Shown one piece after another: positions 1 through 8,537 of a stretch of DNA of 64,000 bases. A program made the translations under genes and the position numbers. The stretch comes from UBA9300 sp032260385 (lineage in GTDB: Bacteria > Bacteroidota > Bacteroidia > Bacteroidales > VadinHA17). Where the stretch lies: positions 1 to 64,000 of the forward strand of contig JAVVEL010000006.1 of assembly GCA_032260385.1 (NCBI GenBank), given 5' to 3'. The first letter of the stretch is position 1. Each line of letters opens with the position of its first letter. Below the pieces are notes generated by a model. That model was given only the letters and a program-made list of their open reading frames with translations. It was not told where the DNA came from and searched no databases.

Positions 1-1686
1 GACTATCGCTCCTTTGTGGTCACCGTAAGAAAATTCATTGTTGAAGAATTTTTCAGGTATGGTATCGTCGGCCCTCCTGAATCCTTCACGGTAATTAAAC
101 ATTTTTTCCATGGTGAATATCCGTGTGCCGGCCTTATTGAATTCTTCCTCTGTCCATTCGAGTCCTGTTATCGCTGACAAAATATGCCTGTAATGGACTT
201 CATCCCTGTACCATGATGAAGCGAAGCTGCATGCACCCAGTGAGTCACGAAGGCATGCTCCATCCTGCCTGTTGCTGTTACCTCCGTTCATATGGCAGGC
301 ACCCCTGTTCGAGGTGGCATATGTTATTGACCATGATGATGAATTAACGGGAACATTCCATGCTGCCAGCTCATGACCTTTTACATGGATGGCATATTCT
401 TCAGAGCCTTTTCCAATAATTTTCGATAGTTCTTTTACGCCACGGCAGGCCAGTTCACCCACACCTTCACGGTAGGCTATCTTTCTCATCAGCTCAAGTG
501 ATGCTTCAACATTACCCCAGCTAAGTTCTATGCCATCCAGGAAACTTGCATCTATGTGACCTCTCTCCATAGCTTCCATAAGGAAACCTATTGTGTTACC
601 TGTTGAAATAATGTCAATTCCGTAGTCATCACCATCATATATAAGTTTATGAAGGCCGTTCAGGTCGGATGTCAACAGGTTCGCTCCCAGCATGGTGCCG
701 GTTTCATATTCAGGTCCATCGTGCACCTGCACACCGTAAGCTCCCTTGGCAAAACCGCTTTTCTTGCATGCCAGCTGGCATGAATAGCAGGCGAAATCCC
801 TTTTCCAGATTTTTTCCCTGTTTGCTTCGGTCCCTATTTTCTTAATTTCGCTGTAGGTCCCCTCGCTGTAATTCTTTACCGCCTGGGTGCCGTTACGCGA
901 TGAAGACGTGAGAGCATTGGCTGTTCCACCGTAACGCCAGTCCATAACTCTTTCGTCTTTTTTCATAAATGAACCCCTAATTTTTTCCAGTAGTTCATTA
1001 TATTTTTTTAGATCAGCCACCTCCGGTATAGCGGATCCTTTCACTGCTATGGCTTTCAGGTTTTTGGAGCCCATTACGCATCCTGTTCCTCCCCGTCCTG
1101 CGGCTCTCGCAGCAGTATTTATGATGCAGGCCATAGGCACCAGGTTTTCACCTGCCGGTCCTATGTAACACGATTCATACCTTCCTTCACCCAGGCTTGA
1201 ATGGAACATCTTATCAAATTCATCGGTTTTCATCCCCCAGAATTTCCCTGCATCTTCTATTCTTACATCGTCATCTTCAATACGTATATATACAGGTTTA
1301 TCAGATTTTCCTGTTACCAGTAAGCCATCATAGCCCGCATATCTCAGTTCCGGCCCGAAAAAGCCGCCCATATTGGCATAGCTGAGTGTTGAGGAGTGTT
1401 CGTATTTCTTCTCAACGGGACTTGTTCGCGGTGATTTGGTCACAACACAGGTCCTGGAAGAGGAGGGTATGGGATAAGCCACGAAAGGCCCGGTCATGAA
1501 CATCAAAATGTTCTCGGGTGACATCGGGTCGGTGCCCGGTTTAAGCCTGTCATACAATATTTTTGCACCCAGTCCCCGGCCTCCGAGGAAGTTTTGTATA
1601 TCACTTTCGGGTATCTGCGTTTTTTCTATTTTACCGGTGCTGAGGTTTACCTCGAGCAATCTTCCGAAATATCCTTTGGTACTCAT
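1..1686 (-). CDS. Aldehyde ferredoxin oxidoreductase family protein (C-terminus outside window)
   Basis: Tungsten- or molybdenum-pterin enzyme of the AOR family, which oxidises aldehydes (or related substrates) to acids with low-potential electron transfer. The frame is open from an ATG at 1686 down to base 1, giving 562 residues; family members are about 600-630 aa, so only the last tens of residues are missing. Seen: the N-terminal GGRGLGAK segment typical of AOR domain 1, an AARAAGRGGTGCVMGSK segment, and the cubane-ligand motif C300-x2-C303-x3-C307 (FACYSCQLAC) at the position expected from Pyrococcus AOR. It starts 17 bases after the ferredoxin gene at 1704-2381 and is probably co-transcribed with it, as in the E. 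coli ydhYV pair. The protein itself shows no signal peptide. The substrate cannot be deduced from sequence. Confidence 0.93.
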   Translation of the reverse strand, partial: MSTKGYFGRLLEVNLSTGKIEKTQIPESDIQNFLGGRGLGAKILYDRLKPGTDPMSPENILMFMTGPFVAYPIPSSSRTCVVTKSPRTSPVEKKYEHSSTLSYANMGGFFGPELRYAGYDGLLVTGKSDKPVYIRIEDDDVRIEDAGKFWGMKTDEFDKMFHSSLGEGRYESCYIGPAGENLVPMACIINTAARAAGRGGTGCVMGSKNLKAIAVKGSAIPEVADLKKYNELLEKIRGSFMKKDERVMDWRYGGTANALTSSSRNGTQAVKNYSEGTYSEIKKIGTEANREKIWKRDFACYSCQLACKKSGFAKGAYGVQVHDGPEYETGTMLGANLLTSDLNGLHKLIYDGDDYGIDIISTGNTIGFLMEAMERGHIDASFLDGIELSWGNVEASLELMRKIAYREGVGELACRGVKELSKIIGKGSEEYAIHVKGHELAAWNVPVNSSSWSITYATSNRGACHMNGGNSNRQDGACLRDSLGACSFASSWYRDEVHYRHILSAITGLEWTEEEFNKAGTRIFTMEKMFNYREGFRRADDTIPEKFFNNEFSYGDHKGAIV

Positions 1687-1703
1687 ATCTGCTGTTCCCC
1701 CTT

Positions 1704-2381
1704 TTAAACATTGTAAAATTTGTCTATCATAATCTCAGCCAGCTTTTCAGGTGCCAGCTTATCAAGATCCCTGTCTGCCGGCATTTCAATATACTTCAGC
1801 GCATCATACGGGCAATATTTGACGCACTGGGGATCACCACCGCAGAGCGTGCACATAAACCTCGGGTTCCCCGTTTCAGGATCGGGATGGATTACACCTG
1901 CCCGTTTCTGTGCACAGGCAAAGGCACAGCTCTGACAGCCAATACATCTCTCAGGATCATTAACTATGTTATGAAGCTTTTCATCCCTGTAGAGTGCCTT
2001 GCGGCCTGTTTCCGGGTGGGGTTCCACCGGACATGCCTCAACACATGGTGCATCGTCACATAGAGCACAGGTCGAAGGGATGTCAACATCGGGATTGAAA
2101 TGGTATACCCTTATATTTGACAGGGCAGGATTGCCCAAGCCGTTTATCAGTTCACCATTAACCATTACCTTGTTATTGTAGGCTGCACATACCGATTCAC
2201 AGGTACGGCAACCGGTACACTTATCGAAATCAACCGCTATTGCTCTGATTGCACCTGTAAGGCTGTCTCTTTTGATGGAGAAACCATAACTTCCCAGAAG
2301 TATTAAGCCCCCTGCATCATATGTTATGCGCGAAAGGAAGTGCCTTCTGCTCTGTTTTTTGGTGGTGAAGATGTCTTCCAT
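1704..2381 (-). CDS. Four-cluster 4Fe-4S ferredoxin subunit (DmsB/YdhY-like) with twin-arginine motif
   Basis: 225-aa electron-transfer subunit. Sixteen cysteines fall into four blocks (CTGCRTCESVC, CALCDDAPCVEACP, CIGCQSCAFAC, CTLCGGDPQCVKYCP), the arrangement of DmsB/HybA/YdhY proteins that hold four [4Fe-4S] clusters. It is the first gene of a pair with the aldehyde ferredoxin oxidoreductase and is most likely its electron acceptor or donor. Odd feature: residues 11-16 read SRRHFL, a good Tat motif (S-R-R-x-F-L), followed by a moderately hydrophobic stretch (AGGLILLGSYGF). This would place the subunit at or across the membrane, or be a vestigial leader. The ATG at 2381 is used because it includes the RR motif. 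Family assignment is secure; the electron partner is inferred from position. Confidence 0.9.
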   Translation of the reverse strand: MEDIFTTKKQSRRHFLSRITYDAGGLILLGSYGFSIKRDSLTGAIRAIAVDFDKCTGCRTCESVCAAYNNKVMVNGELINGLGNPALSNIRVYHFNPDVDIPSTCALCDDAPCVEACPVEPHPETGRKALYRDEKLHNIVNDPERCIGCQSCAFACAQKRAGVIHPDPETGNPRFMCTLCGGDPQCVKYCPYDALKYIEMPADRDLDKLAPEKLAEIMIDKFYNV

Positions 2382-2488
2382 ATATTTATCTATTTAAAGA
2401 TATTATAAGCGTTATATTACAATTATATAATAAATCATCCTTATTTTCAACCTAAGGGATCAGCATAATTCTACATATCAATACTTTG

Positions 2489-2520
2489 TTTGTAAGGGCC
2501 TTTAAATGTTGGTATATTTG
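2489..2520 (+). promoter_or_regulatory. Bacteroidota-type promoter for mnmA
   Basis: TTTG at 2489-2492, a 20-base spacer, and TATATTTG at 2513-2520 match the Bacteroidota sigma consensus TTTG-N19-21-TAnnTTTG. The mnmA ATG lies only six bases beyond the box (2527), so transcription would begin at or next to the start codon. This excludes an in-frame ATG at 2506, which lies upstream of the box. Confidence 0.75.
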
Positions 2521-2526
2521 CATCTG

Positions 2527-3726
2527 ATGAAAAAGAAAGTTGTCATAGGTTTATCCGGAGGCGTTGATTCAAGCGTAGCAGCCTGGTTATTAAAGGAACA
2601 GGGATACGATGTTACAGGCCTTTTCATGAAGAACTGGCATGATACTACTGGTGTGCTTGAAGGTGACTGTACCTATGAGGATGACCTTATGTTTGCTGAA
2701 ATGGTGGCAGAAAAAATTGGGATACCTTTTCACAGCGTTGATCTCAGCAGGCCATACAAAAGGAGAGTGGTGGATTATATGTTTTCTGAATATGAGGCCG
2801 GGAGGACACCCAATCCGGATATCCTGTGTAACCGTGAAATCAAGTTTGACTCTTTTGTGAAAGAAGCACACAACATGGGTATAAAGCTGGTTGCCACAGG
2901 TCATTACTGTCGCAGGGAAACTGTTTTTGTAAACAGGAAGAAGATACACCGCCTGCTTGCAGGAGCAGACCCTAAGAAAGACCAGAGTTATTTCCTCTGC
3001 CAGCTAAGCCAGGACCAGCTGGCAGACGCTGTTTTCCCAATAGGGAATATGACCAAGGCAGAAGTGCGCGGAATGGCAGCCCGACTCAAGTTGTCAACAG
3101 CCACACGTAAAGACTCACAGGGTATATGCTTTATCGGTAAGGTTGATCTTCCAACCTTCCTCCAGCAGCAACTCAAACCCAGAAAGGGAAGGACGGTCAT
3201 TATACCTGCTGACTGGGATTTTCCTGTTTACGAAAAAGGACTCCCCGAAGATGGGATCAGCGATGAAAAACTGCTTGAAATGACTGCTCCTTATCCCTAT
3301 AATCCAGGCAGCGGGCTTACGATTGGTAAACATAAGGGAGCTCATTATTTCACGGTTGGGCAGAGAAAGGGCCTTAATATAGGCGGTTATAAGGAAGCAC
3401 TTTTTGTTTTGTCGGTGAACAGCACCAGTAATATAATCTATGTTGGCGAAGGACAGAATCATCCCGGCCTGCACCGTAAGGGCCTGATGGTAAAAGATGA
3501 AGACATACACTGGATACGGCCCGACATGCTTATGCAAAAAGGCGAAACCAGGGAGTATGAGGTCAGGATCCGCTACAGGCAGGCCCTGGAAAAAGCAAAA
3601 TTATACCGGAGGGAAGGAGGGATGTACATAATATTTGACAAGCTGCAACGTGGCATTGCTCCCGGACAGTTTGCCGCATGGTATTCAGGTGATGAACTTT
3701 TGGGTTCAGGTGTTATTTCTTCCTAG
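2527..3726 (+). CDS. mnmA: tRNA-specific 2-thiouridylase MnmA
   Basis: Catalyses sulfur insertion at U34 of tRNA-Lys, -Glu and -Gln (s2U34). The 399-aa protein begins MKKKVVIGLSGGVDSS: the PP-loop ATPase motif SGGVDSS is at residues 10-16. The two conserved catalytic cysteines are visible as C101 (in TPNPDILCN) and C201 (in DSQGICFIG), so the enzyme appears intact. I chose the ATG at 2527 over the in-frame ATG at 2506 because the promoter box TATATTTG lies between them and because MnmA proteins usually begin just before the PP-loop strand. The mRNA would be leaderless or nearly so. It is divergent from the AOR/ferredoxin pair and appears monocistronic, as the next gene is convergent. Confidence 0.97.
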   Translation: MKKKVVIGLSGGVDSSVAAWLLKEQGYDVTGLFMKNWHDTTGVLEGDCTYEDDLMFAEMVAEKIGIPFHSVDLSRPYKRRVVDYMFSEYEAGRTPNPDILCNREIKFDSFVKEAHNMGIKLVATGHYCRRETVFVNRKKIHRLLAGADPKKDQSYFLCQLSQDQLADAVFPIGNMTKAEVRGMAARLKLSTATRKDSQGICFIGKVDLPTFLQQQLKPRKGRTVIIPADWDFPVYEKGLPEDGISDEKLLEMTAPYPYNPGSGLTIGKHKGAHYFTVGQRKGLNIGGYKEALFVLSVNSTSNIIYVGEGQNHPGLHRKGLMVKDEDIHWIRPDMLMQKGETREYEVRIRYRQALEKAKLYRREGGMYIIFDKLQRGIAPGQFAAWYSGDELLGSGVISS

Positions 3727-3733
3727 GCTATTT

Positions 3734-3875
3734 ACCTGAGGCCAGTTCAGCCAGCCTGTCACCCGTGAGCCTGTAAACAAGCCACTCATTCATGGCTGTA
3801 GCTCACCTGAGGCCAGTTCTGCCAGCCTGTCACCCGTGAGCCTGTAAACAAGCCACTCATTCATGGCCGTAGCTC
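3734..3875. repeat. Tandem duplication of 71 bp covering the 3' end of the GNAT gene
   Basis: Copy 1 is 3734-3804 and copy 2 is 3805-3875; they are directly adjacent and differ at only two positions (a/t in the CCAGTTC(A/T)GCC part and t/c in ATGGC(T/C)GTAGC). Each copy holds the last 20-odd codons of the acetyltransferase on the minus strand. The unit is not a multiple of three, so the functional gene now terminates inside the junction (LASGELQP) whereas the remnant copy preserves what was probably the original end (LASGK stop). Confidence 0.92.
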
Positions 3876-4278
3876 CCAGGCTGTCATAAAATTTGCATGC
3901 AGGATTCCAGTTAAGCACCCACCATTCAACCCGGCCACAACCTCTTTCAAGTGCAAGAGACGCAATATGGCGGAGTAATCCCTTGCCCAGTCCCTTACCC
4001 CTGTATTCAGGCTTTACATATAAGTCCTCGATATAAATCCCGGGTTTGGCCAGGAAGGTTGAGTAGTTATGGAAAAATAAAACAAAGCCTGCTTCTTTGC
4101 CATCGGCTTCTGCCAGCATCACCTCAGCATAGGGTCGGTCCCCAAAGAGTGATTCCCTCAACGATTCCCTGCTGGCAACAAGCTCATGCTCCAGTTTTTC
4201 ATACTTCGCCAGTTCCTTGATAAACCTGTGAATAACAGGTACGTCCTTTTCATTTGCTTTCCTGTAAGATATCTTCAT
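3790..4278 (-). CDS. GNAT family N-acetyltransferase
   Basis: 162-aa acetyl-CoA-dependent acetyltransferase of the Gcn5-related fold. Seen: N-terminal KISYRKANEKDVPVIHRFI start, a central GFVLFFHNYSTFLAKPGIYIEDLYV strand region (motif D/A entry) and the acetyl-CoA pyrophosphate-binding loop YRGKGLGKGLL; the later VEWWVLNWNPACKFYDSLGA segment is motif B. The overall pattern resembles diamine/spermidine-type or small-molecule acetyltransferases (IEDLYVxPxxRGKGLG), but the substrate is not determinable. The last four residues were rewritten by a 71-bp tandem duplication. It is convergent with mnmA and divergent from the helicase operon. No clear promoter box was found upstream. Confidence 0.9.
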   Translation of the reverse strand: MKISYRKANEKDVPVIHRFIKELAKYEKLEHELVASRESLRESLFGDRPYAEVMLAEADGKEAGFVLFFHNYSTFLAKPGIYIEDLYVKPEYRGKGLGKGLLRHIASLALERGCGRVEWWVLNWNPACKFYDSLGATAMNEWLVYRLTGDRLAELASGELQP

Positions 4279-4389
4279 ATTCAGGGGGTTTATTTCTAAT
4301 AAAAATAAGAAAAATGAGTTAATATGTTAGTAAATATAGTGTACAATTCCCGGCTTTCCAGTTAAAAAATAGGTATATTTATCTTTCTC

Positions 4390-7300
4390 ATGCGACCAGG
4401 AATAATCATACGTTATAATGCATCCGCCGGTTCGGGTAAGACCTTTAAACTGGCAGGTATCTACCTCCGGGCCCTGTTCAGGGATCCGCAAAGCTACAGG
4501 CATATTCTTGCAGTAACATTTACCAACAAGGCCACGACAGAAATGAAGGAAAGGATCCTGCATAACCTTTACCTCCTTGCATGCGGGAAGAAATCGGAAT
4601 ATCTGGAATTAATAACAGAATCAACAGGCAAGAATGAAGACCGGGTCAGGGAAGACGCCTCCTCAATCTTAAACCGGCTGCTGCACGATTATTCACGTTT
4701 TTCCGTCGGCACCATTGACAGTTTCTTTCAGAAAGTGCTGAGATCATTTGCACGTGAATCAGGATTGCAGGCAGGCTTCAATGTTATCCTTGACTCTGAA
4801 ATGATCCTGATGGAGGCTGTTGATGAATTGCTCAGGGATGCAGAGGACGACAAACAGCTGCTCGACTGGCTTATTGAATTCAGCAACAGGGAAATACTCG
4901 AAGGCAAGAGCTGGAATCTTAAGAATAAAATACTGTCGCTCGGCCAGGAAATCTTCAGGGAGAAATACAGGATACTTCACGAGAAAGGCTATATAACCGA
5001 GGATAAAGAGAAGCTGAAATCAGCAATATCAGATATGTACGTATTCCTGAATGCTTTCAGGAAACGTTTGAGCAGCCTGGCAGAAGAGGCTCTTGATATC
5101 CTGGGCAGAAATGGCGTGGAAGCAAATATGCTGTACCTGAAAAGCAGATCGATAATGAAGTTCCTTGCAGGAGCCGTAAATGATATACCGGGAACAGGCT
5201 TCAGGGCAATCGAGGCTGCTGCTGATGAAAATAAGTACTTTCCAGGGACGGTCGCACCAGGAGAGCTCGAAGCCGCACTGGCAGATGGACTTGACAATTG
5301 TATTAAATCTGTGGCTAAAGAATACCGTGACAATATTATTCTTTATAACTCGGTAAAGCTGGTTCTTGAAAACCTGTACACCCTCGGAATATTGAATGAC
5401 ATTGCACTCAGAACAAGGAAATTGCTCACGGAACAGAATAAGTTCCTGCTTTCTGATGCAGGAGATATTCTGCGTCGAATTATTGCATCTGACCAGGCTC
5501 CTTTTATCTATGAAAAAATGGGCACCAGGTATAAAAATTTTATGATTGATGAATTCCAGGACACATCAAGGGTGCAATGGGATAACTTTCTCCCCCTGAT
5601 AAATAACAGTATAGCGGAAGGTGAAGACAGCCTGGTGGTGGGCGACATAAAACAGTCAATCTACAGGTGGAGGAACAGTGACTGGGAAATATTCGATCGT
5701 ATTGGTGAATCGTTTCATCCTGAATCGTTTAAAACTGAAAGTCTTGAGAAAAACTGGAGAAGTGCTGCCAATATAATCCGGTTCAATAATGCTATCTTCT
5801 CGGAACTGCCGGCGAGGGTGGAAAAAGACATGGACCTGGACGCAGATATTATTACAAAAGTGTATTCCGATGTGGTACAGGACGATCCGGAGAAATATAA
5901 AGATGGTTATGTGCGGATGAAATTGTATGACAATGAAGATGATGCGAAACAAAAGGCAATTGATGATCTGCCGGGTCTAATAGAAGAAATACAGGACAGG
6001 GGCTACCGGGCATGCGATATTGGTATACTTGTGCGAACGCGAAACGAGGGACAGGAAGTTATTGAAAGGATAAGCCGGCATGCTTCATCGGAAGGTCATA
6101 ATCCAAAATACTCTTACCAGGTAATATCACAGGATTCCCTGCTTCTCGAAAGCTCACCGGTGATAATTTTCCTGATTTCGGTGCTTAAATACCTGGTAAA
6201 TAAAGAGGATGAAGTGAATTATGCAGTCATGCACCAGCATTACCTCCTTTCTCTTGCAAATACCACGATTGACAGACCCCTCTTCCTCTACGATAACAGT
6301 ATACCTTTCACTGTTGAAAAAAGCACTGGAGACTTTGACAGTTTCCTTGACAGTATACGCTACCTGTCAGTTTATGAAATACTTGACAGGCTTATAGATT
6401 TTACCGGTCTGAATAAGATTGATCATGCCAAACCATACCTGAATACCCTGCAAAATTGTGTTCTTGAATTTGCAGGCACCGAAACCAATGACCTGCCTGC
6501 CTTTCTTGAATGGTGGGAAAATGAAGGGCATAAACGCTCGGTGTCATCAACAGACCAGACTGATGCCATGCAGCTTATGACAATTCATAAATCAAAAGGT
6601 CTGCAGTTCAAAGTGGTAATATTGCCTTTTATATCTTGGCCCTTCAGGCATGAAGTAAATCCCTTTTTATGGATTTATTCTGATCAAAGCATGCTATATA
6701 AGCTGGGTGCCGTACCCGTAAAAATGAAAAAAGATTTCAGGGATACTTATTTCAGAGCTTTTTACCAGGATGAAGTGGGCAGGGCTGCAATAGATAAACT
6801 TAATATCCTTTACGTTGCCTTTACCAGGGCAAGGGAATGCCTTTACGGTAATCTGCTGAGCACAAAAAGAGGAAAAACTGCCGGGTCCTACCTTTTCGAT
6901 ATCTTTTCGGATCCTGAGCCAGGCAAGAGGTTTGAATACAATAAATACCTTGACAGGGAAAGGGGCCTCTTTACCTTTGGAAAAGTACCGGTAAACACTT
7001 CCGGGGAAGAAAAAAGGCAGAATGATCCTGTAATTGATTATCCCCTTATAATAAATGATGACAGGCTCAGACTTAAATTGCACAGCAAATCATTTTTTTC
7101 AGAAAGAAGGGAAGGGGAGGGCGGTAAAAGATATTATGGTTTGCTGATGCATGAAATACTGGCATCGGTTAATACGGCAGGGGATGTTGATGAAGCTGTA
7201 AGACTTTATCTTAAGAAAGGCGTTATCAGGTACCAGGAATACCTGGATGTAAGTGATAAAATCTCGAAAGCCCTCGAGCATGAGGATGTAAAAGAATGGT

Positions 7301-7545
7301 TCTCGGATGATGTCAGTGTAAGAAGGGAAAAGGATATACTTGTGCCGGGTGGCTCTGTGAGGAGACCGGACAGGATAATCTTCAAAGAAGACAGGATTAT
7401 TATTGTTGATTTCAAATTCGGAAATGAACTCACGGTCCACAGGAAGCAGGTTAGCGAGTATAAGAATTTGCTTAATGAAATGGCTTATGAGAGAGTTGAA
7501 GCTTTTTTATGGTATGTTGATCAGTCAAGAGTGCTTGCTGTATGA
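4390..7545 (+). CDS. AddA/RecB-like UvrD-type helicase with C-terminal RecB nuclease domain
   Basis: 1051-aa superfamily 1A DNA helicase, expected to be the motor of an AddAB-type double-strand-break resection enzyme. Seen in order: Walker A at residues 10-18 (NASAGSGKT, K17), an early VTFTNKATTEMKERI (motif Ia region), DEFQDTSRVQW (Walker B), VGDIKQSIYRWR (motif III), MTIHKSKGLQFKVVILP (motif V) and LYVAFTRARECLY (motif VI). Near the C-terminus PDRIIF...IIIVDFKFG...QVSEYK matches a RecB-family PD-(D/E)xK nuclease. The stop overlaps the next start (ATGA at 7542-7545), and the AddB-like gene lies one gene further on, so the three probably form one operon. The naming as AddA is by domain architecture; sequences in this phylum are divergent. 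Confidence 0.93.
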   Translation: MRPGIIIRYNASAGSGKTFKLAGIYLRALFRDPQSYRHILAVTFTNKATTEMKERILHNLYLLACGKKSEYLELITESTGKNEDRVREDASSILNRLLHDYSRFSVGTIDSFFQKVLRSFARESGLQAGFNVILDSEMILMEAVDELLRDAEDDKQLLDWLIEFSNREILEGKSWNLKNKILSLGQEIFREKYRILHEKGYITEDKEKLKSAISDMYVFLNAFRKRLSSLAEEALDILGRNGVEANMLYLKSRSIMKFLAGAVNDIPGTGFRAIEAAADENKYFPGTVAPGELEAALADGLDNCIKSVAKEYRDNIILYNSVKLVLENLYTLGILNDIALRTRKLLTEQNKFLLSDAGDILRRIIASDQAPFIYEKMGTRYKNFMIDEFQDTSRVQWDNFLPLINNSIAEGEDSLVVGDIKQSIYRWRNSDWEIFDRIGESFHPESFKTESLEKNWRSAANIIRFNNAIFSELPARVEKDMDLDADIITKVYSDVVQDDPEKYKDGYVRMKLYDNEDDAKQKAIDDLPGLIEEIQDRGYRACDIGILVRTRNEGQEVIERISRHASSEGHNPKYSYQVISQDSLLLESSPVIIFLISVLKYLVNKEDEVNYAVMHQHYLLSLANTTIDRPLFLYDNSIPFTVEKSTGDFDSFLDSIRYLSVYEILDRLIDFTGLNKIDHAKPYLNTLQNCVLEFAGTETNDLPAFLEWWENEGHKRSVSSTDQTDAMQLMTIHKSKGLQFKVVILPFISWPFRHEVNPFLWIYSDQSMLYKLGAVPVKMKKDFRDTYFRAFYQDEVGRAAIDKLNILYVAFTRARECLYGNLLSTKRGKTAGSYLFDIFSDPEPGKRFEYNKYLDRERGLFTFGKVPVNTSGEEKRQNDPVIDYPLIINDDRLRLKLHSKSFFSERREGEGGKRYYGLLMHEILASVNTAGDVDEAVRLYLKKGVIRYQEYLDVSDKISKALEHEDVKEWFSDDVSVRREKDILVPGGSVRRPDRIIFKEDRIIIVDFKFGNELTVHRKQVSEYKNLLNEMAYERVEAFLWYVDQSRVLAV

Positions 7546-8537
7546 TGAAAAACACTAATGCACATAGCTTTCCCTGGGGTCATGAACGCAGGTTTAATGC
7601 ATATTCCAATTACTTCAAAAAGCTTTTTGGAGGCAGGGTGCAGAAACTAAGCATTGATGCAGGATTTACCTGCCCCAACAGGGACGGAACTCTTGGAAGC
7701 GGTGGATGTACCTTCTGTAATAACGACGCTTTCAGTCCTTCATATTGCATACCTGAAATAAGCATTACGGAACAGATAGAAAAAGGCATCCTTTTTCATT
7801 CAAGGAGATACAGGAAATCAGTGGCTTACCTGGCCTACTTCCAGTCATATACCAATACATATGCACCGCTTGATGAGCTGAAAAGAAAGTATGAGGAGGC
7901 CTTGAGGTATCCGGGAGTTGCCGGGCTCATCATAGGCACAAGACCCGACTGCATTTCCGGTGAACTCCTTGATTACCTGGCTTACCTTGCATCAGATCAT
8001 TACCTTGCTGTTGAGTATGGCCTGGAATCGTGCTACGACCGCACCCTTGAGAGGGTAAACAGGGGACACAATTTTGCCACCTCGGTAGCAGCTCTTAAAA
8101 TGACTGCAGCAAGAGGTATTAACACAGGCGCTCATTTCATTTTCGGACTGCCGGGGGAATCACGTGAAGATATGATGAATGAAGCTGGTATCATCTCGGA
8201 ACTGCCCCTGAAGACAGTGAAATTTCACCAGTTACAGATTATTGCAGGAACAGAGATGGAAGAAGAATACAGGTCAAATCCTGAAGATTTTAATCTTTTC
8301 ACATGGGAAGAATACAGGGATTTTCTTATAGGATTCCTGGAAAGACTGAATCCCGAAATTATTGTTGAACGGTTCACTGGCGAATCAAGTCCCCACCTGA
8401 TAAGAAACAGGGGATGGGGCAGAATGAGATCAGAAGAGATGACCAGATTATTTGAATACAGGCTCGAAGAACTGGATACCTGGCAGGGACGGCTCTACAG
8501 GGCCCCGGAGAAAAATATAAGGGATACATCATTATGA
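7542..8537 (+). CDS. TIGR01212-family (YhcC-like) radical SAM protein
   Basis: 331-aa radical SAM protein of the YhcC type. The N-terminus has FTCPNRDGT...GGCTFCNN, giving C44-x11-C56-x2-C59, the Elp3-like spacing seen in this family for the catalytic 4Fe-4S cluster. Further family features are the TNTYAPLDELK and GTRPDC segments and HFIFGLPGESREDM. The function of this family is not established. It is translationally coupled at both ends: ATGA overlap with the AddA-like gene before it and ATGA overlap with the AddB-like gene after it. That placement suggests co-regulation with DNA repair, but a functional link is inference only. Confidence 0.93.
   Translation: MMKNTNAHSFPWGHERRFNAYSNYFKKLFGGRVQKLSIDAGFTCPNRDGTLGSGGCTFCNNDAFSPSYCIPEISITEQIEKGILFHSRRYRKSVAYLAYFQSYTNTYAPLDELKRKYEEALRYPGVAGLIIGTRPDCISGELLDYLAYLASDHYLAVEYGLESCYDRTLERVNRGHNFATSVAALKMTAARGINTGAHFIFGLPGESREDMMNEAGIISELPLKTVKFHQLQIIAGTEMEEEYRSNPEDFNLFTWEEYRDFLIGFLERLNPEIIVERFTGESSPHLIRNRGWGRMRSEEMTRLFEYRLEELDTWQGRLYRAPEKNIRDTSL

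Noticed and set aside
2415..2425. Minus-strand TATAATTG as promoter for the ferredoxin/AOR pair
   Set aside because: One mismatch to TAnnTTTG in a very AT-rich stretch and no -33 element; too weak to list.
2506..2526. Longer mnmA start at ATG 2506
   Set aside because: The promoter box TATATTTG (2513-2520) lies downstream of this ATG.
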